A DNA stretch of 64,000 bases from Duganella rivi (lineage in GTDB: Bacteria; Pseudomonadota; Gammaproteobacteria; Burkholderiales; Burkholderiaceae_D): assembly GCF_009857435.1 (NCBI RefSeq), contig NZ_WWCK01000001.1, positions 310,001 to 374,000 on the forward strand, read 5' to 3'. Below are positions 60,314-64,000 of the stretch, piece by piece (within the stretch, counting starts at the first letter, position 1; each line of letters starts with the position of its first letter). Under the pieces are notes generated by a model that was not told the origin of the DNA, ran no database searches, and saw nothing but the letters and a program-made list of their open reading frames with translations. A program made the position numbers and the translations under genes.

Positions 60314-61311
60314 CGTACTCTTCCGCCCTGCATTTGGTGCGCGGCGTGAAATCGCGCCTGGCGCAATCCGGCGTGCAAGCAGAAGCGCTGTTCGCGCAGG
60401 CCGGCCTGGACGAAGGCGACGGCATCGCTTGCGACGCGCTCACGCTGTCCGACAAACTAAGCCACCTGTGGGAGTTGCTGGTGCAGCAATCGGGCGACCC
60501 GCTGATCGGGCTGAAAATCTCGGCGCCGCACCGGCTCGGCTGGCTCGGCGTGATGGGTCACATCATGCTGGTATCGCCGACCGTGCAAAGCTCGATCGAG
60601 CGCTGCCACGGCCACACGCGCGTCGGCCTGGTGCTGCCCGGTGCGCGGCGCGAAGTGCCGCAGCAGCGCTACGACTTCGTCTGGTGCGTGCTGCTGCGGT
60701 CCCTGCGCTGTGCGGCCGGACGCGACGACATCGCGCCGGTGGTGGTCGAATACGCCTTCCCGGCGCCGGCCAATGCGCACGTCTATGAAGAGACCTTCGG
60801 CTGCCCGGTACGCTTCAACATGCCACACAACGTGATGGAATTTTCCGACACCGACCTGGTGGCGGCCCTGCCAGCCACACCGCCTTTGGTGGATGGCGGC
60901 GGCGAGCGCGTACTAGCAACGCTGGCGGCGGCGCAACCGCCGACCTTCAGCGCCAAAGTGCAAGCCTTGCTGGCCAGCCTGCTGCCGAAAGGCCCGCCGC
61001 ACCGCGACGACGTCGCCGCGCAAATGATGATGAGCGAGCGCACTTTGCAGCGCCGGCTGGCGGAAGAAGGCACCAGCTTCACCAACCTGGTCGACGACAC
61101 CCGGCGCGAGCTGGCGCGGCAATCGCTGAGCGCGGGCGAACTCTCGCTGAAAATGCTGAGCTTCCAGCTGGGCTTCTCGGAGCCAAGCGCGTTCTACCGG
61201 GCGTGCAAGCGCTGGTTCGGCATGGCGCCGTCGGACATCCAGCACCTGGCGCATCAGGAAGGGCCGGGGCCGGACGTGCTGCAAGCGCCGACGCCGCGTA
61301 AATCGGCATAA
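60310..61311 (+). CDS. AraC family transcriptional regulator with an arabinose-binding-like domain
   Basis: This 333-residue protein has an N-terminal ligand domain of the Arabinose_bd type (HRLGWLGVMGHIMLVSPTVQ) and a C-terminal double HTH of the HTH_18 type (MMSERTLQRRLAEEGTSF, then QLGFSEPSAFYRACKRW). It is coded inside the C39 operon, so it likely regulates this cluster. The ligand is unknown. Confidence 0.93.
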   Translation: MTYSSALHLVRGVKSRLAQSGVQAEALFAQAGLDEGDGIACDALTLSDKLSHLWELLVQQSGDPLIGLKISAPHRLGWLGVMGHIMLVSPTVQSSIERCHGHTRVGLVLPGARREVPQQRYDFVWCVLLRSLRCAAGRDDIAPVVVEYAFPAPANAHVYEETFGCPVRFNMPHNVMEFSDTDLVAALPATPPLVDGGGERVLATLAAAQPPTFSAKVQALLASLLPKGPPHRDDVAAQMMMSERTLQRRLAEEGTSFTNLVDDTRRELARQSLSAGELSLKMLSFQLGFSEPSAFYRACKRWFGMAPSDIQHLAHQEGPGPDVLQAPTPRKSA

Positions 61312-61322
61312 AGGAGAACAAG

Positions 61323-62003
61323 ATGGGATGGCTATCGAGCAATCAAAATAAATCGATGCTGGGTCAGCTGCTGGTCAAGCAGAAGCTGATTACCGAAGAA
61401 CAGCTGGCCAGTGCAATCGAACTGCAACGCAAGACTGGCCAGCGGCTGGGTGACATCTTTGCCGAGCTGAACCTGATCACGCAAGAGCACATTGAAAACG
61501 CCCTGCGCAAACAGCGCCGTTTGCGGATGGCGGCGGCGATTGCCACCTCGTTATTAGCGCCACTGGAAACCTACGCAGCGAGCGCCCTGCCCGCCGCCGC
61601 GCTGACCGCCAGCGCGCCCATCAGCAACCGCGCCCTGCGCGCACTGAGCGACGAGGAACTGGGCGACACCGCCGCCCAGGGCCTGAGCGACGACCTGGTC
61701 AACGCCGTCAAACACGCCAAGAGCAATAACCTGGAAGTGGTGAGCGAGATGAGCAAGTTGCTCAATCCGGTGCTGGGCTTCCTCGAAGCGGACACCACGA
61801 TGAAAAACGTCGTCTACGATCCGACCAAAGCAGCGGCGACCGTCAACAAAGACGGCAGCCTGACCTTAAGCTTGCCGTCCTCGATCGGCGAAATCGCCTT
61901 CAACAACATCCGCGTCAAAGGCACCGAGGGCAGCAGCTTCGGCAGCATCTCCATCAAAGGCATCGACCTGACTGGCACCACCATCACCGTCGGCTTCCAT
62001 TAA
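61323..62003 (+). CDS. MshEN-type domain fused to a FilA-like secreted protein
   Basis: This 226-residue protein has an N-terminal MshEN/T2SSE-N-type region (residues 12-64): the two repeats read MLGQLLVKQKLITEEQL and RLGDIFAELNLITQEHI, matching the RLGxxL c-di-GMP-binding pattern, with M in place of R in the first. Residues 66-95 are a basic then hydrophobic signal-anchor-like stretch. Residues 106-119 (ALSDEELGDTAAQG) and the C-terminus (FGSISIKGIDLTGTTITV, then GFH) match the FilA-like family. It is the last gene of the operon, with AAGGAG before the ATG. The fusion is unusual and unexplained. Confidence 0.85.
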   Translation: MGWLSSNQNKSMLGQLLVKQKLITEEQLASAIELQRKTGQRLGDIFAELNLITQEHIENALRKQRRLRMAAAIATSLLAPLETYAASALPAAALTASAPISNRALRALSDEELGDTAAQGLSDDLVNAVKHAKSNNLEVVSEMSKLLNPVLGFLEADTTMKNVVYDPTKAAATVNKDGSLTLSLPSSIGEIAFNNIRVKGTEGSSFGSISIKGIDLTGTTITVGFH

Positions 62004-62006
62004 AAC

Positions 62007-62092
62007 CGGGGTCAGTTCTGCCAATCGGACACGGGCTCTACCGTAGCGTTCGCTACGGTAGAGCCCGTGTCCGATTGGCAGAACTGACCCCG
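62007..62092. repeat. 86-bp inverted repeat with 42-bp perfect arms
   Basis: The outer arm ends in CGGGGTCAGTTCTG and its complement, and the centre is GTAGCG TT CGCTAC. The arms are perfect over 42 bp with a 2-nt loop. It lies between convergent genes and starts 4 bp after the stop codon of the MshEN-fusion gene. The arm tip GGGGTCAG recalls the three 30-bp palindromes. It may act as a two-way terminator or be a small mobile element. Confidence 0.85.
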
Positions 62093-62097
62093 AATTT

Positions 62098-63720
62098 TTA
62101 GTTACGCGGCACAGCGAAGGCGTCGCCGGCTTTCCATTCGGGCAGCTTGGCGCCGTTGGCGATCAGGCGGCCGAGGTTGAGCGTGTATTGCGCCATCTGC
62201 ACTATGCCGCCCAAGTCCCAGCTCGGATCGTATTCGTCGCTGGCCTGGTGGTAGCGCTTGCCGTACGCCGCCATCTTGGCCTTGGCCGCTTCAGCGTCCT
62301 TGAGGTAGTCGCGGCCCGAGGTGATCGAGAACGCCGGCACGCCGTTTTTGGCAAAGCTGAAGTGGTCGCTACGGAAGTAGCCGCCCGCCAGATCTGGCTT
62401 GGCTTCGGCCACTTGCATGCCCATGCCTTTCGCTGCCGCCTCGGCCAGCTTGCCAAGCTCGGTGCGCTCGCTGCCTTGTGCGCCGATGTCGCGCGTGGCG
62501 CCGGCAAAGTTCAGGCTATCCAGATTCAGGTTGGCCGCCGTTTTCGCCAATGGCCACAGCGGCGACGAAGCATACGCCGCGCTACCCAGCAAGCCCTGCT
62601 CTTCGGCTGCGACCCACAGGAACATCTGGCTGCGCTTTGCCGGGAAGCGGCGCGCCTGCTCGGCCATCGCCAGCAAGGCTGCCGAACCGGAGGCGTTATC
62701 GACCGCGCCGTTGAAAATGGTATCGCCACTATCGCCTTGCTTGCCGAGGTGATCCCAGTGCGCGCTGTAAATCACCACTTCGTCCTTCAGCTTAGGATCG
62801 GTACCCGGCACCACGGCCGATACGTTGAATTGCTCCACTTTGCGCACCGCCGCTTTCATCTCGCCATTGAGCTTGGCCGCCAGCGGCACTGGCTTGAAGT
62901 CAGCCTTCTCCGCCGCTGCGCGCAACGCATCCAGATCCTGACCTGAGGCCGTGAACAGCGCACGCGCGGTATCGTCAGTGATCCAGCCTTGCAGCGGCGT
63001 GCCCAGCGTACCAGCCGCCAATTGGAAGCGCTCTACACCAGCCCAGCTATTTTGAATCACGCTCCAGCCATACGATGCCGTCGGCGTGGTGTGAATCAGC
63101 AGCACGCCAGCCGCGCCTTGGCGCTGCGCTTCTTCAAACTTGTAGCTCCAGCGGCCGTAGTAAGTCAGACCTTTGCCGTTGAAGCGGCTAGGCTGCTCCG
63201 CCGTCGGCTGCGGATCGTTGACCATCACGACGATGATCTTGCCCTTCACGTCGACGCCTTTAAAGTCATTCCACTTCTCGTCCGGCGCGGTGATGCCGTA
63301 ACCAGCAAACACCAGCTCCGCGTTAAAGCTGTGCGACGCAGTCGCATCGCCCGGCGCAAACACCCAATCCTTGCCAAATGCGATATCCAGCGCCTTGCCG
63401 CCCGCTTCCAGTTTCAGCGTGCTCTCGGCCGGCTGCGTTTTCACGCCGGCGATCTGCACCGACTGGCGGAAGCTGTCGCCATTACCGGGCTTCAGTCCCA
63501 AGGCCAGCGCCTGCGATTCCAGATACGCCACAGTCAAATCGCCGCCGCGCTGGCCGGTGCCACGGCCTTCCAGCAAGTCGCTGGAGAGGAAGGCGAGGTG
63601 CGCGCGCAGCGGCGCTTCCTGCACCACGGCGGTCTTGCCGGCGTCGGCGTGAGCAGGGAATGCCAGCGCAAAGCTCATGGCCAGCACGGAGGCAGCGAAG
63701 GATTTTGTCATTTTTTTCAT
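62098..63720 (-). CDS. secreted M28 family zinc aminopeptidase
   Basis: This 540-residue protein has a signal peptide (about residues 1-26, ending AHA). An M28 domain in the C-terminal half carries the two-zinc ligands: HWDHLG, GAVDNASGSA, AAEEQG, LNLDSLN and YHQASDEYD. The N-terminal half has a PA-like insert (AELVFAGYGITAPDEKW). AGGA precedes the ATG at 63720; the longer frame upstream is not used. It degrades peptides in the periplasm or outside. Confidence 0.93.
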   Translation of the reverse strand: MKKMTKSFAASVLAMSFALAFPAHADAGKTAVVQEAPLRAHLAFLSSDLLEGRGTGQRGGDLTVAYLESQALALGLKPGNGDSFRQSVQIAGVKTQPAESTLKLEAGGKALDIAFGKDWVFAPGDATASHSFNAELVFAGYGITAPDEKWNDFKGVDVKGKIIVVMVNDPQPTAEQPSRFNGKGLTYYGRWSYKFEEAQRQGAAGVLLIHTTPTASYGWSVIQNSWAGVERFQLAAGTLGTPLQGWITDDTARALFTASGQDLDALRAAAEKADFKPVPLAAKLNGEMKAAVRKVEQFNVSAVVPGTDPKLKDEVVIYSAHWDHLGKQGDSGDTIFNGAVDNASGSAALLAMAEQARRFPAKRSQMFLWVAAEEQGLLGSAAYASSPLWPLAKTAANLNLDSLNFAGATRDIGAQGSERTELGKLAEAAAKGMGMQVAEAKPDLAGGYFRSDHFSFAKNGVPAFSITSGRDYLKDAEAAKAKMAAYGKRYHQASDEYDPSWDLGGIVQMAQYTLNLGRLIANGAKLPEWKAGDAFAVPRN

Positions 63721-63787
63721 GATGTCCTGTGGGCGTAAGTAATCGTTGCGGGATTTCCGCGTCCGCATTGTATGCGAAAATGCGGGC

Positions 63788-64000
63788 ATGACTGCTCGTT
63801 CTCCCTACATCGGCCGCTTCGCCCCTTCGCCCACCGGCCCCCTGCATATCGGCTCGCTGGTGGCCGCCATCGCCAGCTATCTCGACGCCAAGGTGCACCA
63901 AGGCCAATGGCTGGTGCGCATTGAAGACGTGGACGGCGCGCGCAATGTCGCCGGCGCCGATGAACATATCCTCGCCTCGCTCCTGCGCTGCGGCATGCAG
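63788..64000 (+). CDS. gluQ: glutamyl-Q tRNA(Asp) synthetase, 5' part (3' end outside window)
   Basis: GluQRS attaches glutamate to queuosine of tRNA-Asp. The 71 codons seen begin [20 protein letters not shown] and include the class [15 protein letters not shown] (HIGH-type) block and [15 protein letters not shown]; the short start without a longer N-terminal domain fits GluQRS better than GltX. The gene runs past the window end. It is divergent from the M28 gene. Confidence 0.9.
   Translation, partial: MTARSPYIGRFAPSPTGPLHIGSLVAAIASYLDAKVHQGQWLVRIEDVDGARNVAGADEHILASLLRCGMQ

Noticed and set aside
1-64000. tRNA, rRNA or insertion sequence genes
   Set aside because: I looked through the gaps for cloverleaf or transposase features and found none. 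A tRNA search program would settle it.

Overview
The window looks like a chromosomal stretch of a high-GC betaproteobacterium of the Oxalobacteraceae (Massilia/Duganella/Janthinobacterium type). The grounds are the order rpsP-rimM-trmD-rplS, a DUF3579 protein, the betaproteobacterial CobD/CbiB-family membrane protein, TonB receptor and cupin genes side by side, and several small proteins of a kind I associate with this family. No rRNA, tRNA, intact insertion sequence, prophage or CRISPR array was seen. The genus is an inference; only the protein families are read directly.

Layout. 1-3.5 kb: the 3' part of a TonB-dependent receptor and a cupin-like protein. 3.7-10.8 kb (minus strand): an M16 peptidase, a DUF3579 protein, a CobD/CbiB-family protein, a NUDIX hydrolase and the ribosomal operon rpsP-rimM-trmD-rplS with a clear promoter and terminator. 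11-17 kb: a TM2 protein, a glycine-zipper protein and a monofunctional proline dehydrogenase, then the fatty-acid oxidation set etfB-etfA-acyl-CoA dehydrogenase and tusA. 17-25.9 kb: alaS, a glycerophosphodiesterase, an M48-type peptidase, a CaiB-type CoA transferase, a three-gene small operon, and an MFS exporter with a divergent LysR regulator. 25.8-28.3 kb: an operon with a J-domain protein and three acidic proteins I do not recognise. 28.5-34 kb: glnS, an orphan CHASE histidine kinase, a protein with six decapeptide repeats and several small proteins. 34-38 kb: an epimerase-like protein, a ferredoxin-reductase fusion, an MFS transporter and a DUF1345 protein.

38-44 kb: a Fic-domain protein of more AT-rich composition preceded by six copies of a 16-bp direct repeat, then a ribosome hibernation factor, a BtuF-like protein, a cNMP-domain diguanylate cyclase, DUF5610 and exonuclease I. 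44-52.5 kb: pyrF, an SDR, a MarR-hydrolase operon with a palindromic operator, VanZ, a lipoprotein, a GumN-type protein, a solute-binding protein, a luciferase-like oxidoreductase and an MFS transporter.

52.6-62 kb is the most unusual region. Five secreted proteins share an N-terminal motif (P-x-x-D-x-E-L-S-x-V-x-G) right after the signal peptide. They lie opposite an operon encoding a C39-family peptidase, two outer-membrane barrels, a DUF2059 protein, an AraC regulator and a protein joining a c-di-GMP-type MshEN domain to the same secreted-protein family. The motif resembles the double-glycine leader that C39 peptidases cut. I propose a coupled processing and surface-display system, related to what is named the Fil pilus-like system in Acinetobacter. 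The window closes with an M28 peptidase and the start of gluQ.

Three copies of a 30-bp perfect palindrome and one 86-bp inverted repeat with 42-bp arms sit between genes as dispersed repeats.
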